Below are positions 1 to 8,514 of a stretch of 64,000 bases of DNA, piece after piece. The DNA is from Prochlorococcus marinus str. MIT 9215 (GTDB lineage: Bacteria; Cyanobacteriota; Cyanobacteriia; PCC-6307; Cyanobiaceae). Made by a program: the position numbers and the translations under genes. The stretch lies in NCBI RefSeq assembly GCF_000018065.1, contig NC_009840.1, positions 1,178,001 to 1,242,000 of the forward strand, written 5' to 3'. The notes under the pieces are model-generated. The model was given only the letters and a program-made list of their open reading frames with translations. It had not been told where the DNA came from and ran no database searches. Within the stretch, counting starts at the first letter, position 1; each line of letters starts with the position of its first letter.

Positions 1-328
1 GTAATCCACCTGCACCCAATACTGCTGAAAAAATTAGATGTAATGTGCAGATTACAACAATTCCATAAGGTTCAGTAATAACACCATTTTCAACGCCACC
101 AATTCCAATACCCGCTAGGTGAGGCAAAACAATTGCTTTCTGTGCACCCATTGGAATACTGGCGTCGTAACGTGCCAATTCAAATAATCCAAAAGCTCCT
201 GCCCAAAACATCATTAGGCCTGCATGGGCAGCATGAGCAGCTATGAATTTACCTGAACGGCCTACAACACCAGAATTCCCTGCGTACCAGTCATAGGTGA
301 CATCAGATTTTCCGTAAGTTTGTAACAC
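1..328 (-). CDS. IsiA/Pcb-family chlorophyll-binding antenna protein, partial
   Basis: This is the N-terminal 109 residues of a six-helix CP43-like antenna protein; the rest lies beyond the left edge. Visible signs are the start region L-Q-T-Y-G, then TYDWYAGN, the histidine-rich helix FIAAHAAHAG and FELARYD, all typical of the PsbC/IsiA/Pcb family of thylakoid chlorophyll binders. No in-frame ATG exists between the upstream in-frame stop and the conserved region, so the best start is GTG at 328-326, which aligns with the usual M-Q-T-Y-G start. It follows isiB on the same strand after 143 bases. That suggests an iron-stress type antenna, but this is inferred from context and Pcb subtype cannot be settled from this fragment. 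Confidence 0.88.
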   Translation of the reverse strand, partial: MLQTYGKSDVTYDWYAGNSGVVGRSGKFIAAHAAHAGLMMFWAGAFGLFELARYDASIPMGAQKAIVLPHLAGIGIGGVENGVITEPYGIVVICTLHLIFSAVLGAGGL

Positions 329-471
329 TTGATTTAAGTAAACAGCAAATTGAGCATATTGCTTATCAGTTTTGTTTTTACATGTTCTTTACAGATTTAA
401 TTACTTATGTAAAAAAAACATCTTGTAAGAGAACAAATGTTACAAATTCTGGGAAATATATCTGAAAAAGC

Positions 472-996
472 TTACGCCAATGCGGGAATTTCACCCTTAA
501 GCTGAGAAGCCCATGTTTCAAGACGTGAATCGGTCAAATCGGATTCACTATCCTCATCAAGAGGTAATCCGCAAAAGCTTTCTCCAATAACACTTTTAGA
601 TTCATCAAATGTATAAGTAGATTTATCTACATAACCTACCATTTCTGCACCTGCTTTAATGAAGTAGCTATGAAGCTCTTCCATTGCATCACAATAGTTT
701 TCTGTGTAGGTAGAAGAATCTCCTAAACCAAAAATTGCAACTTTTTTCCCTGATAAACTTAATTCACCAATATCCTCTAAAATTGAATCCCATGCAGTTC
801 CTGACCTTTCTTCATCCGCACCAGTATTCCAAGTAGGAATGCCACAGATAATTCCATCAAGACCTTCAAATTCTGAAAGATCATCTACATCAGATACATC
901 TTTAGGTGATTCTGCTGAAGAAATAAAGTTGTGAAGACGATCAGCTACGTCTTCAGTTTTTCCGGTTGTAGTTGCGTAATAAATTCCTACAGTCAT
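472..996 (-). CDS. isiB: Flavodoxin
   Basis: A 174-residue long-chain flavodoxin, the FMN electron carrier that replaces ferredoxin under iron limitation. The N-terminal phosphate loop TTTGKTEDVA (residues 9-18) binds FMN phosphate. The aromatic stretches around PTWNTGADEE and GLGDSSTYTENY match the two FMN isoalloxazine loops, and length and C-terminus (ETWASQLKGEI) fit cyanobacterial IsiB. It is soluble and would act at the stromal side of photosystem I. It lies upstream of an antenna gene on the same strand. Freshwater cyanobacteria have the order isiA-isiB; here flavodoxin comes first. The 139-base upstream gap is shared with the divergent peroxiredoxin-like gene. I saw no clean Fur box. 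Confidence 0.95.
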   Translation of the reverse strand: MTVGIYYATTTGKTEDVADRLHNFISSAESPKDVSDVDDLSEFEGLDGIICGIPTWNTGADEERSGTAWDSILEDIGELSLSGKKVAIFGLGDSSTYTENYCDAMEELHSYFIKAGAEMVGYVDKSTYTFDESKSVIGESFCGLPLDEDSESDLTDSRLETWASQLKGEIPALA

Positions 997-1135
997 AACT
1001 TCAATTTGTTTACATTAAAATCATAAAATCTAAAAACGTTAAATTAATTTCCAGAAAAACTTTTTCATGTAAAATTTTATACCAATCAAGGTAAGAAAAT
1101 TTTTCAAGAGCAATTTCTAAAGCATTTAAAACATC

Positions 1136-1867
1136 GTGACTGACAAATTTCAAACTAATATCAACAATCTTGTTGAAGAATTCAATCTAAATGGGCCGAA
1201 AAGATTAAAATTAATTGTATTATTTGGTTTATTGGGAGATTTTGATAGCTTTGAATACGCAATAAATTTGAAAAGATTTATCGATAATGATCAAGATAAA
1301 AATTTAGATATTTTTGCAATTGCTATTGGGAACAAACATGGAAAAGAAAAATTCTGTAACTTTACTGGCTTTCCTAGAGAAAATTTAATAGTCGTTTCAA
1401 ATAACCAAATTCATAAAAATCTTAAAGTTTCAAGAGGATTAGATATTGGTTTAGGAGGTTGGATAAATATGCTTTTAATGTTATCTGGAATAAACTCTTT
1501 TAAAACAATCAGAGAAGTTATTAGAGGTTATCTCGGAGACCGCAAAGCAAAGCAAATCTATTCAGAATTTGACAACATTGAAATTTTAAAATTTCTAAAA
1601 TTTTCAGGAAATTCATTTAGAAAGGTTTTTGGTGATGGTTATTTGAGACCATTTGAATTGGCAACATTTAGATTAAATAACATGAATGAAATAATTCAAA
1701 ATTGGAGTGATTATATTCTTAACGAAGAATACCTTCCTCAAAGAGGGGCTTCTTTTCTTTTGAACAATAAAAATCAAGTAATTTATAAATTTTTTTCAAA
1801 TGATGTGCTTGGATATTCATCAAATATGAGGGATCCCCTAGGATTTTTGACTGATTTAATTAAATAA
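1136..1867 (+). CDS. AhpC/TSA-like (peroxiredoxin-like) family protein
   Basis: A 243-residue protein starting at GTG. The segment LDIFAIAIGNKHGKEKFC followed by GFPRENL has the look of the thioredoxin-fold AhpC/TSA-like proteins common in cyanobacteria. I do not see the classic peroxidatic TxxC motif of true peroxiredoxins near the N-terminus, so peroxidase activity is doubtful. The later part (GGWINMLLMLSG, then a basic loop and LRPFELATFRLNNM) matches membrane-adjacent regions of this family rather than a catalytic core. It is divergent from isiB and followed 18 bases later by a SemiSWEET gene. Function unknown; the family assignment is moderate. Confidence 0.6.
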   Translation: MTDKFQTNINNLVEEFNLNGPKRLKLIVLFGLLGDFDSFEYAINLKRFIDNDQDKNLDIFAIAIGNKHGKEKFCNFTGFPRENLIVVSNNQIHKNLKVSRGLDIGLGGWINMLLMLSGINSFKTIREVIRGYLGDRKAKQIYSEFDNIEILKFLKFSGNSFRKVFGDGYLRPFELATFRLNNMNEIIQNWSDYILNEEYLPQRGASFLLNNKNQVIYKFFSNDVLGYSSNMRDPLGFLTDLIK

Positions 1868-1885
1868 TAGTTTTAAAATAATTTT

Positions 1886-2143
1886 ATGAATATTGATATA
1901 TTTGGATATTTTGCAGCGATTTTAACAACAGCAGCATTTCTACCTCAATTGATAAAAACTTTAAAAACAAAAAAGGCGGATGATGTTTCTTTGACAACAT
2001 TAATAATGTTTATTATCGGTGTTTTATCCTGGATTATTTACGGTTATAAAATTTCGTCTACACCAATATTGATAGCAAATTTAATTACCCTAATCTTAAA
2101 TTTATTGATTCTAATCTCTAAAATATACTTTTCAAAAAACTAA
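1886..2143 (+). CDS. SemiSWEET family sugar transporter
   Basis: An 85-residue membrane protein with three predicted helices (about residues 7-20, 38-54 and 60-79), the half-size unit of SWEET/PQ-loop transporters. The conserved proline-glutamine pair is in FLPQLIKTLKTKKADDVS near residue 20. Bacterial SemiSWEETs work as dimers that move small sugars down their gradient through the inner membrane. It starts at ATG 18 bases after the preceding gene and may be cotranscribed with it. Substrate cannot be told from sequence. Confidence 0.85.
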   Translation: MNIDIFGYFAAILTTAAFLPQLIKTLKTKKADDVSLTTLIMFIIGVLSWIIYGYKISSTPILIANLITLILNLLILISKIYFSKN

Positions 2144-2217
2144 AATGAGTCAAATATTTTTTAAAAAAAAATTAATTTTAAAGTTTTTACTCAAATCTTG
2201 ATTAAGATAAAAAAAAT

Positions 2218-2451
2218 TTGCTGATCTTGAAAACTTCAAAATGCTGGGTTTGGTTTAAAGGTAGCCTCAACAATGGTGGATATTGGAAAGAAGGCTTTAC
2301 TTGTACTTTTGATGAGAAACCAGGGGTTTTAATAGAAAGTCCTGCTTACATAACTTGTAGGGTTCCTACATGGAGAGTTTCGACTACAGAACCAGAAAAT
2401 TTATATAAATCTCCTCTAATCCCTGACAAAGCAATCTGGAAAATAATTTGA
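2218..2451 (+). CDS. Small conserved-type hypothetical protein
   Basis: A 77-residue frame with TTG as its most upstream start (2218); no ATG is available near the N-terminus. It is rich in tryptophan (five) and ends KAIWKII. The composition and steady coding pattern make it look real rather than random, but I do not recognise a family. No signal peptide or membrane helix is visible. It sits alone between a SemiSWEET gene and an AEC permease, all on the plus strand. Picocyanobacteria have many small proteins of this kind, often stress-related, but that is only an analogy. Confidence 0.55.
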   Translation: MLILKTSKCWVWFKGSLNNGGYWKEGFTCTFDEKPGVLIESPAYITCRVPTWRVSTTEPENLYKSPLIPDKAIWKII

Positions 2452-2519
2452 TTTTAAATGAATAAAAAACACTTTTTGACTGCGCTACGGCAAGTTAACA
2501 TTGCTTTAATAAATATTTA

Positions 2520-3449
2520 ATTAATACCATCTACTCTCTTTTCATAAATATTATCCCTTTCTTAATCTTTGGTTTTCTTCTTGGGAAAAAGAATCCTAAG
2601 ATTTCAAAATATATTGCAAGACCTCTAATAAGATTTGGCATTCCATTAAGTGTAATGGGTCTCTTATTAAAAGAAGGTATAGATATAAACTTAATTAAAA
2701 GTGCACTTTTAGCATTCTCCTTAATTGGATCTTTAATAGCTTTAATAAATACAATTCCAATATTAAAAAAAAGGCTTCCAAATTACACATTGCAGATGGC
2801 GGGCCTTATTGGTAATACATCATTTCTTGGAATACCCATAGCGATAGCTCTTCTACCTTCAAAGACTATAAATTTTACTATTGGGTTTGATTTAGGAACA
2901 ACACTTTTCGCTTGGGTATTTGGACCTTTTTTTCTTCAAGAAAAATCCAAAAACAAGCATACCCCAAATATCAAAGGATTATTGAATGCATTGATAAATA
3001 GTCCTGCATCAAGAGGGATTATTGGTGTACTTCTCGCCTATTTTTTCCAAATAGATGAAATTTTAGGCAATTACCTTTGGATTCCCGCAAGAATAGTTAT
3101 TGCTTTGGCAATAATAGTTGTGGGAACAAGACTTGGAATAATCACCAATCAAAATGAGAGGATTTTGGATCTAAATGAAAAAATTAAATATGCAATTTTA
3201 TTAAAGTTATTTATTCTTCCCTTCATTATTTTTTTTGTATGTAAATTCTTAAATTTCAACTTTTATGAATCATCTGCAGTAATTCTTCAAGCAGGAACGC
3301 CAACAGCAATTTCAACAATATTAATGGCAGAGGCTTATGGTGTTAAACAAAAAATAGCTTCAAAAATTCTTTTTACTACAACTTTAATTGCCATAATTAC
3401 AATTCCTCTATTAAAAATATTTATGAATTTATTTATCCAAGCAAATTAA
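2520..3449 (+). CDS. AEC-family auxin-efflux-type permease, possible ATT start
   Basis: A PIN/AEC-like membrane transporter with about nine to ten helices. Conserved parts include FGIPLSVMGLLLKEG, the glycine/asparagine-rich helix GLIGNTSFLGIPIA and, near the C-terminus, LQAGTPTAIST. The first ordinary start is ATG 2655, which would remove the first helix. The same frame stays open back to a TAA at 2496-2498 and encodes that helix (PFLIFGFLLGKKNPK), but has no ATG, GTG or TTG. I place the start at ATT 2520 by homology to the expected N-terminus; 2655 is the conservative alternative. Family is clear, start uncertain, substrate unknown. Confidence 0.75.
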   Translation: MNTIYSLFINIIPFLIFGFLLGKKNPKISKYIARPLIRFGIPLSVMGLLLKEGIDINLIKSALLAFSLIGSLIALINTIPILKKRLPNYTLQMAGLIGNTSFLGIPIAIALLPSKTINFTIGFDLGTTLFAWVFGPFFLQEKSKNKHTPNIKGLLNALINSPASRGIIGVLLAYFFQIDEILGNYLWIPARIVIALAIIVVGTRLGIITNQNERILDLNEKIKYAILLKLFILPFIIFFVCKFLNFNFYESSAVILQAGTPTAISTILMAEAYGVKQKIASKILFTTTLIAIITIPLLKIFMNLFIQAN

Positions 3450-3526
3450 GGGAAGCTTTATGCATGAATAATGAATATTGTAAAGATTATATCCTCATAA
3501 CTATATAATGTCTTAAGATTTAGATT

Positions 3527-3778
3527 ATGAAGTCAGCAAATCCTGAAAATGAATATATCCCTCTTGATCTTAGGATTTCTGTGAGGAGGGATACTCTAAG
3601 GCTTATCTCAGAGATGGCTCAGGATATGGGAATAAGCATTAATGAAGTTTTTAGCTTTTTAGCCGAAGATTCTGTTATTGATCTTGAATTAATGGAAGAT
3701 TTGAATAATATTGATATCCCTAGCAAGTGCAGCATTGATGATCTGAAAAATGCTCTTCTAAAAAAAAGACTTTGTTAA
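3527..3778 (+). CDS. Small ribbon-helix-helix-like protein
   Basis: An 83-residue protein. Residues 13-50 (PLDLRISVRRDTLRLISEMA, then GISINEVFSFLAED) have the pattern of a short strand followed by two helices seen in CopG/Arc-type DNA-binding proteins. The C-terminal half is acidic. It could be a small transcription regulator, but the resemblance is only from pattern. Its stop codon overlaps by four bases with the stop of the convergent glycosyltransferase gene. No toxin partner is visible beside it, which argues against an antitoxin role. Confidence 0.55.
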   Translation: MKSANPENEYIPLDLRISVRRDTLRLISEMAQDMGISINEVFSFLAEDSVIDLELMEDLNNIDIPSKCSIDDLKNALLKKRLC

Positions 3779-5580
3779 AATTTTTCAACTTTTCTATTTT
3801 TCCAGTCAGATTTATAACCACTTTTCACTAAAAATTTTGAATACTTGTTTAAATCACTTTTTTGAATTCTCCATAAATTATAAATCCCAAATTTTCCCAA
3901 CTTTTGATGATTAATTTTTGACCATTGTTGTCGGCGGGAAGAGTATTCATCTATAACGACTAATAGAGATTTGTATTCATAATCGGGTTGATCCTCATAA
4001 TTTTTTCTCCTGTCATTAATCAGTCTTTCTGAAAGATTAATCAATCCCTCTTCAGTATTTGGTTCATAAAAAACTATTTGTCTAGAATAATAATGTAATG
4101 AAGGCTTTCTTATCCCAATCATTGCTAAAGTTTCCCTTCCCTCGCGAATATCTAAAATTAATTTTGAGATATTTCTTAAAGGTAATTGCCTTGAAGTATC
4201 TGCTAATTTTCTAATTGGCGACATCAAAAAAAATTGTCCAATCAAAAGTAAAATTTGGAGATAAAGAAGGATATTTCTAGATTTTATAGAAAATAAAATT
4301 ATTGCAACAAGGGTTAGTAAAGAGAGGAATAATTTAGCTTTGAAAATAATCCCATAGCTTATAAGTTCAGATGCAAGATTAGGCATTTCGGGATCATTAA
4401 TTAAACTCAACCAAATATTTGAGAAAAACAATGCTATGGAGACTCCAAACAAAATTAAAATGTTAAAAATCCAGATATATAAATAACTTTTATTTAGATT
4501 TTTTAAACTTATAAAGCTATTACTTAGTAATATTGCAGCTGCTGGAATTGCTGGCAACCAATAGCTAGGAAGTTTCGTCGCAGAAATACTAAAGAAGATT
4601 AAAACTGATGCTAACCAGCATAGAGAAAACAAATAAAGTGTTTCAGTGATATTGGAATTCTCTTTTGAACTTTTCAAGAAATCTTTAAGAGCTGTAAATA
4701 TACCGTGATACAAAAAAGGGGTGAATGGTAATGAGGCCAATATCATTATGTAAAGAAAAAACCAGAATGGTTCTGCATGATTATTGACAACTGACGTATA
4801 TCTTTGAAAATTATGATAACCAAAAAAGTTGTCCCAAAAAGGCTTTCCTTCTTTTATTAGTTCTAAGATATACCAAGGGATACTTATTAAGCTTGTGATT
4901 AGGAAACCTTTCGTAAGATTAATCTTACGGAGCATCCCTTTCAAATCACTCTGACTTAATAAAAAAAATGTAAGAGTCAACGTTGCCAAAAGAAACGCAA
5001 CTGGTCCTTTGGTTAAAATTGCCAACCCTAAAAATACCCACGCTGAGATACATTGATCATTCTTATCACTTGCCATTCTTCTCCAAAACAAAAGTAAGCT
5101 AATTCCCAATGTTCCGGTTAAAAGAGCATCGCTTACTGCAGTTCTACTCCAGATAATTATTAATGGAGAAAGAGCAAAGCCTAGTGATGCAACTATTGGA
5201 GTAAGGAATTGCCTATCGCCCTTTTGCGGCCAACAAAACAACGTATCTCCAATCATCAACATCAAAAATAATGATGCCAAAGCTGAAGGAAGTCTTGCTG
5301 AGAGTGTCCCAAAACTATCCCAAATCTCGTTTTTTGGTAATGAGTAAAAAAAACCCATTAGCCAATATATCAGTGGAGGTTTATCAAAACGGAATATCCC
5401 ATTTACTTTTGGAGTTAACCAATCACTAGATTCACTCATTGCCCGTCCTGCAGCGGCAAATAAAGGGGGCGTTTCATCCACCAATCCTGTAGTGCCTAAA
5501 CCTAAGATAAATATGATGATCCCACAAACTAAAACTATCAATGAGGTTATAAGCCTTTTTTTTGAGTTAAGAAGAATCAT
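3775..5580 (-). CDS. GT39-type membrane glycosyltransferase (ArnT/PMT-like)
   Basis: A 601-residue protein with an N-terminal helix, an acidic-motif loop (VDETPPLFAAAGRAM, residues about 34-48), then WLTPKVNG and RFDKPPLIYWL, and about a dozen helices in all. This is the layout of the GT39/ArnT (PF13231-type) enzymes that move a sugar from a polyprenyl-phosphate carrier onto lipid or protein on the periplasmic side. Its C-terminal 150 residues form a soluble domain. It is the last gene of a minus-strand unit after a GT4 enzyme (15 bases) and an EamA exporter. Acceptor and sugar are unknown. Confidence 0.85.
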   Translation of the reverse strand: MILLNSKKRLITSLIVLVCGIIIFILGLGTTGLVDETPPLFAAAGRAMSESSDWLTPKVNGIFRFDKPPLIYWLMGFFYSLPKNEIWDSFGTLSARLPSALASLFLMLMIGDTLFCWPQKGDRQFLTPIVASLGFALSPLIIIWSRTAVSDALLTGTLGISLLLFWRRMASDKNDQCISAWVFLGLAILTKGPVAFLLATLTLTFFLLSQSDLKGMLRKINLTKGFLITSLISIPWYILELIKEGKPFWDNFFGYHNFQRYTSVVNNHAEPFWFFLYIMILASLPFTPFLYHGIFTALKDFLKSSKENSNITETLYLFSLCWLASVLIFFSISATKLPSYWLPAIPAAAILLSNSFISLKNLNKSYLYIWIFNILILFGVSIALFFSNIWLSLINDPEMPNLASELISYGIIFKAKLFLSLLTLVAIILFSIKSRNILLYLQILLLIGQFFLMSPIRKLADTSRQLPLRNISKLILDIREGRETLAMIGIRKPSLHYYSRQIVFYEPNTEEGLINLSERLINDRRKNYEDQPDYEYKSLLVVIDEYSSRRQQWSKINHQKLGKFGIYNLWRIQKSDLNKYSKFLVKSGYKSDWKNRKVEKF

Positions 5581-5595
5581 TTAATATTAATAATT

Positions 5596-6672
5596 TTATT
5601 TATATTCGTGCATTACCTTATTAAGCCAGTTCACAACCTTATTAGCAAATATATCTACGGAGGCATTTTTTTCTACCCATTCTCTACATTTCTGACGCTT
5701 TATTTTTTCAATAATCTTTACATAGGAAAGCATATTTTTTTTATTATCAGGATCAACAAGATAGCCTGTTTGGCCATGCAAAATAATTTCACTAGGCCCT
5801 CCCCTTTTGTAAGCTACAACTGGTACTCCACAGGCTAAAGCTTCAACAACTACGTTCCCATATGCCTCATTCCATTTCGGAGTATTTAGCAATCCTCTGC
5901 ATTTGCCAAGTTCTTTTTGTAATTCATCGGTTGATAAAAACCCCATCCAATCTAAAGCGCCTTGAGGAAACAATTTTTCTATCTTTGACGCATAGATCTG
6001 ATCTTCTATAAGACCCCAGACTTTTAATTTTTCGCCCAGTTCATTCGCTACATAAACTGCATCTTCCAAACCTTTCTCTGGAGCTACTCTTCCAACCCAT
6101 GCCAAAGGTCCATTTACTGAATCTTGAAAAATATAATTATCTAAATTAAACCCATTCCCAATTATTGTTGGTTTTTTTATGAATGGATAATCATAAGCCT
6201 GCATTTTCGAATGAAAAGCAAAATTATTTGGATATTTAGCATATACCTTAGATATTAAATTACTAATTACTGAACTTTCAGAACCCATACTAATGATATG
6301 TGCAATGGGTTTTTCTAAATTTAGAGTCATCCAAATTGGCAACCAATCATAAGACATGTTCAACAATACATCGGCATGTTTAGCGATTTCTAATCCCTTT
6401 TCAAGCATTCCTGCTAAAAGAGAATTGTCTGGGATACTGACGGGAGAATTGTAATTTTGATGCTGCCAACTAATTTGATCTTCACCTTCCACAAAATGTA
6501 ATTTTGCTCTTACATTGCTTTCATTTAACTTAGAATTTTTTGGAGCTACCACATCAACAGAATGACCTAAAGAAATCAAACCTGAAACTAAAGAATTTAA
6601 AGTTAATTCAACTCCACCTCCCTTGCCACTCCCCAAGAACCCTATTGGAGTACTAATCAAAACTATTCGCAT
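5596..6672 (-). CDS. Glycosyltransferase family 4 protein
   Basis: A 358-residue GT-B glycosyltransferase. The N-terminal donor-side loop GSGKGGGVELTLNSLVSGL is the glycine-rich acceptor-domain signature, and the C-terminal part carries AWVGRVAPEKGLEDA and the nucleotide-sugar motif EALACGVPVVAYKRGGPSE (about residues 276-294, with the E-x7-E glutamates). These motifs place it in GT4, retaining transfer from a nucleotide sugar in the cytoplasm. It stands between the EamA gene (32 bases) and the GT39 gene (15 bases) on the same strand, so the two transferases may act on one product. Sugar and acceptor unknown. Confidence 0.88.
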   Translation of the reverse strand: MRIVLISTPIGFLGSGKGGGVELTLNSLVSGLISLGHSVDVVAPKNSKLNESNVRAKLHFVEGEDQISWQHQNYNSPVSIPDNSLLAGMLEKGLEIAKHADVLLNMSYDWLPIWMTLNLEKPIAHIISMGSESSVISNLISKVYAKYPNNFAFHSKMQAYDYPFIKKPTIIGNGFNLDNYIFQDSVNGPLAWVGRVAPEKGLEDAVYVANELGEKLKVWGLIEDQIYASKIEKLFPQGALDWMGFLSTDELQKELGKCRGLLNTPKWNEAYGNVVVEALACGVPVVAYKRGGPSEIILHGQTGYLVDPDNKKNMLSYVKIIEKIKRQKCREWVEKNASVDIFANKVVNWLNKVMHEYK

Positions 6673-6704
6673 TATTTATTAGACCTTTTACAAAAAGACT
6701 CTAG

Positions 6705-7646
6705 TTAAATAGTAGTATCAGAAAATTTATTTTCCCATAAACTCTTTCTCTGGCTGACAAAAAATACCGAGATAAGAACAAACACTACTCCTATCCACTG
6801 CACAATGGTGAGTCTTTCATCTAACCAAACACCACCACTAAGAAGAGCAAATACGGGAGTTAAAAATGCAAGAGTACTGAATCCAGTTATTTCTTTATTA
6901 TTAGCGAAGTAGAAAAACAATCCATACGCTATTGCTCCTCCAAAAATACTTGAAAATGACATAAGTCCCCAATCAAATATTGACCAATCTGGAATTATTG
7001 TGAAATTTGATTGTAAGCAGTGCTTAATAATTAAAGGTAAACTCCCTAACACCATATGCCAACCTGTAACAGCAACTGGATCACTTTTAGTACAAGTAAA
7101 TCTAATTAAAATTGTTCCTAATGCCATAGCTAGAGAAGCTGCAAGCATCCAAAGTTCTCCAAAGTTAAAAGCTACTTCACTTATAGACTTATCTGACATT
7201 AACCACCAATTTCCTAAAAATTCTTGTGGTACCCCTAAAAATACTATTCCTCCCAAGCCAAAAAGTAGTCCTAACCATCCTATTGGATTAATTAAATTAC
7301 CGAAAATTGCCCTCGCTAAAATAGCCACCAAAAGCGGTTGTGAATCAATTAAGACAGAACCTAAACCTGCTCCAGTTTTTTCAATCCCATAAGTTAAAAA
7401 CAACTGAAAAAAAGTGGCATCGACTATCGTAAAAACAAAAAACCACTTCAAATCGCACTTATAAATTTTTAAATCTCTTTTAAACAAATATGTTGTTATA
7501 AGAACAAGAATCCCTGCAGGAAGAAGCCTTAAAGAAGCCACAAACTCTGGGCCAGCACTAGATACTAAAGGAGTCATGGCCGCCATTGAAGTACCCCAAA
7601 GTGCAAAAGGGAGTATCATTAAAAACCAATTTAGGATTGAATTCAT
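6705..7646 (-). CDS. EamA (DMT) family transporter
   Basis: A 313-residue inner-membrane protein with ten predicted helices arranged as two EamA repeats. Typical motifs are FALWGTSMAAM near the N-terminus, PLLVAILARAIFGN closing repeat one, and LSGGVWLDERLTIVQWIG in repeat two. The family exports or exchanges small metabolites, amino acids or nucleotide sugars. It is the first gene of a minus-strand unit with two glycosyltransferases, and divergent from sppA across 52 bases. The neighbours make a sugar-related substrate possible but unproved. Confidence 0.87.
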   Translation of the reverse strand: MNSILNWFLMILPFALWGTSMAAMTPLVSSAGPEFVASLRLLPAGILVLITTYLFKRDLKIYKCDLKWFFVFTIVDATFFQLFLTYGIEKTGAGLGSVLIDSQPLLVAILARAIFGNLINPIGWLGLLFGLGGIVFLGVPQEFLGNWWLMSDKSISEVAFNFGELWMLAASLAMALGTILIRFTCTKSDPVAVTGWHMVLGSLPLIIKHCLQSNFTIIPDWSIFDWGLMSFSSIFGGAIAYGLFFYFANNKEITGFSTLAFLTPVFALLSGGVWLDERLTIVQWIGVVFVLISVFFVSQRKSLWENKFSDTTI

Positions 7647-7698
7647 TAGGTCTGCTGATAATCTTTTTAAAGTAGTTTTATGAATTTACCTTAAAAGA

Positions 7699-8508
7699 AT
7701 GATTTGGCCTTTTAGACGAAAGTCAAAAAAAAGAATGGCTCGTATTGTAATTGATGAGCCTATTACAAGTTCAACAAGAGTTTCTGTCCTTAAAGCTCTT
7801 AAACAAATAGAGGATAGAGAATTTCCTGCTTTGATCGTGAGAATTGATTCTCCGGGGGGTACTGTTGGGGATAGCCAAGAAATATACTCTGCCATTAAAA
7901 GACTAAAAGATAAAGGATGTAAAGTAATCGCTAGTTTCGGAAACATCTCAGCATCAGGAGGCGTTTACATTGGTGTTGCATCTGACAAAATAGTTGCGAA
8001 TCCAGGCACAATTACAGGTTCTATTGGTGTGATTATAAGAGGAAATAATTTATCTGAATTATTAGATAAAATCGGTATTAAATTTGAAACTGTTAAGAGC
8101 GGGGTGTTTAAAGATATTCTTTCTCCAGATAAACCTCTTAGCGATGAAGGTAGAGATCTACTTCAAGGACTGATAGATGAAAGTTACAAACAATTTACTG
8201 AAGCTGTTGCTGAAGGAAGAAATTTACCTGTTGAAGATGTTAGAAAATTTGCTGATGGAAGAATTTTTACTGGAACACAAGCAAAAGATCTAGGTCTTGT
8301 TGATGAAATTGGAGATGAATTTGTTGCGAGAGAACTTGCTGCAGAAATGGTTAATATTGATCCGAAAATTCAACCTTTAACATTTGGTAAGAAAAAAAAG
8401 AAAATACTTGGACTAATTCCAGGAAGCAGAATGATCGAAAAAGTTATCAATAATATCTTTTTTGAGTTTGACTCATCTAATAAAGTACTTTGGTTATATA
8501 AGCCATAA
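7699..8508 (+). CDS. sppA: Signal peptide peptidase SppA (short form)
   Basis: A 269-residue serine protease of the S49 family that degrades cleaved signal peptides at the membrane. Visible signs are IDSPGGTV, the nucleophile Ser86 in NISASGGVY, the general base Lys138 in KSGVFKDILSP, and PGTITGSIGV between them, the known Ser/Lys dyad arrangement. The N-terminus is basic (FRRKSKKRM) and I see no strong membrane anchor, unlike many SppA proteins. It is followed after six bases by aroH, so the two are likely cotranscribed. Confidence 0.93.
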   Translation: MIWPFRRKSKKRMARIVIDEPITSSTRVSVLKALKQIEDREFPALIVRIDSPGGTVGDSQEIYSAIKRLKDKGCKVIASFGNISASGGVYIGVASDKIVANPGTITGSIGVIIRGNNLSELLDKIGIKFETVKSGVFKDILSPDKPLSDEGRDLLQGLIDESYKQFTEAVAEGRNLPVEDVRKFADGRIFTGTQAKDLGLVDEIGDEFVARELAAEMVNIDPKIQPLTFGKKKKKILGLIPGSRMIEKVINNIFFEFDSSNKVLWLYKP

Positions 8509-8514
8509 ATCAAT

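Noticed and set aside
2458-2520. 20-codon frame starting at ATG 2458, considered as the AEC start
   Set aside because: It is in a different phase from the permease and ends before the conserved region; it cannot supply the N-terminus without a frameshift.
7000-7392. 130-codon plus-strand frame inside the EamA gene
   Set aside because: It is antisense to a well-supported ten-helix transporter and shows no motifs.
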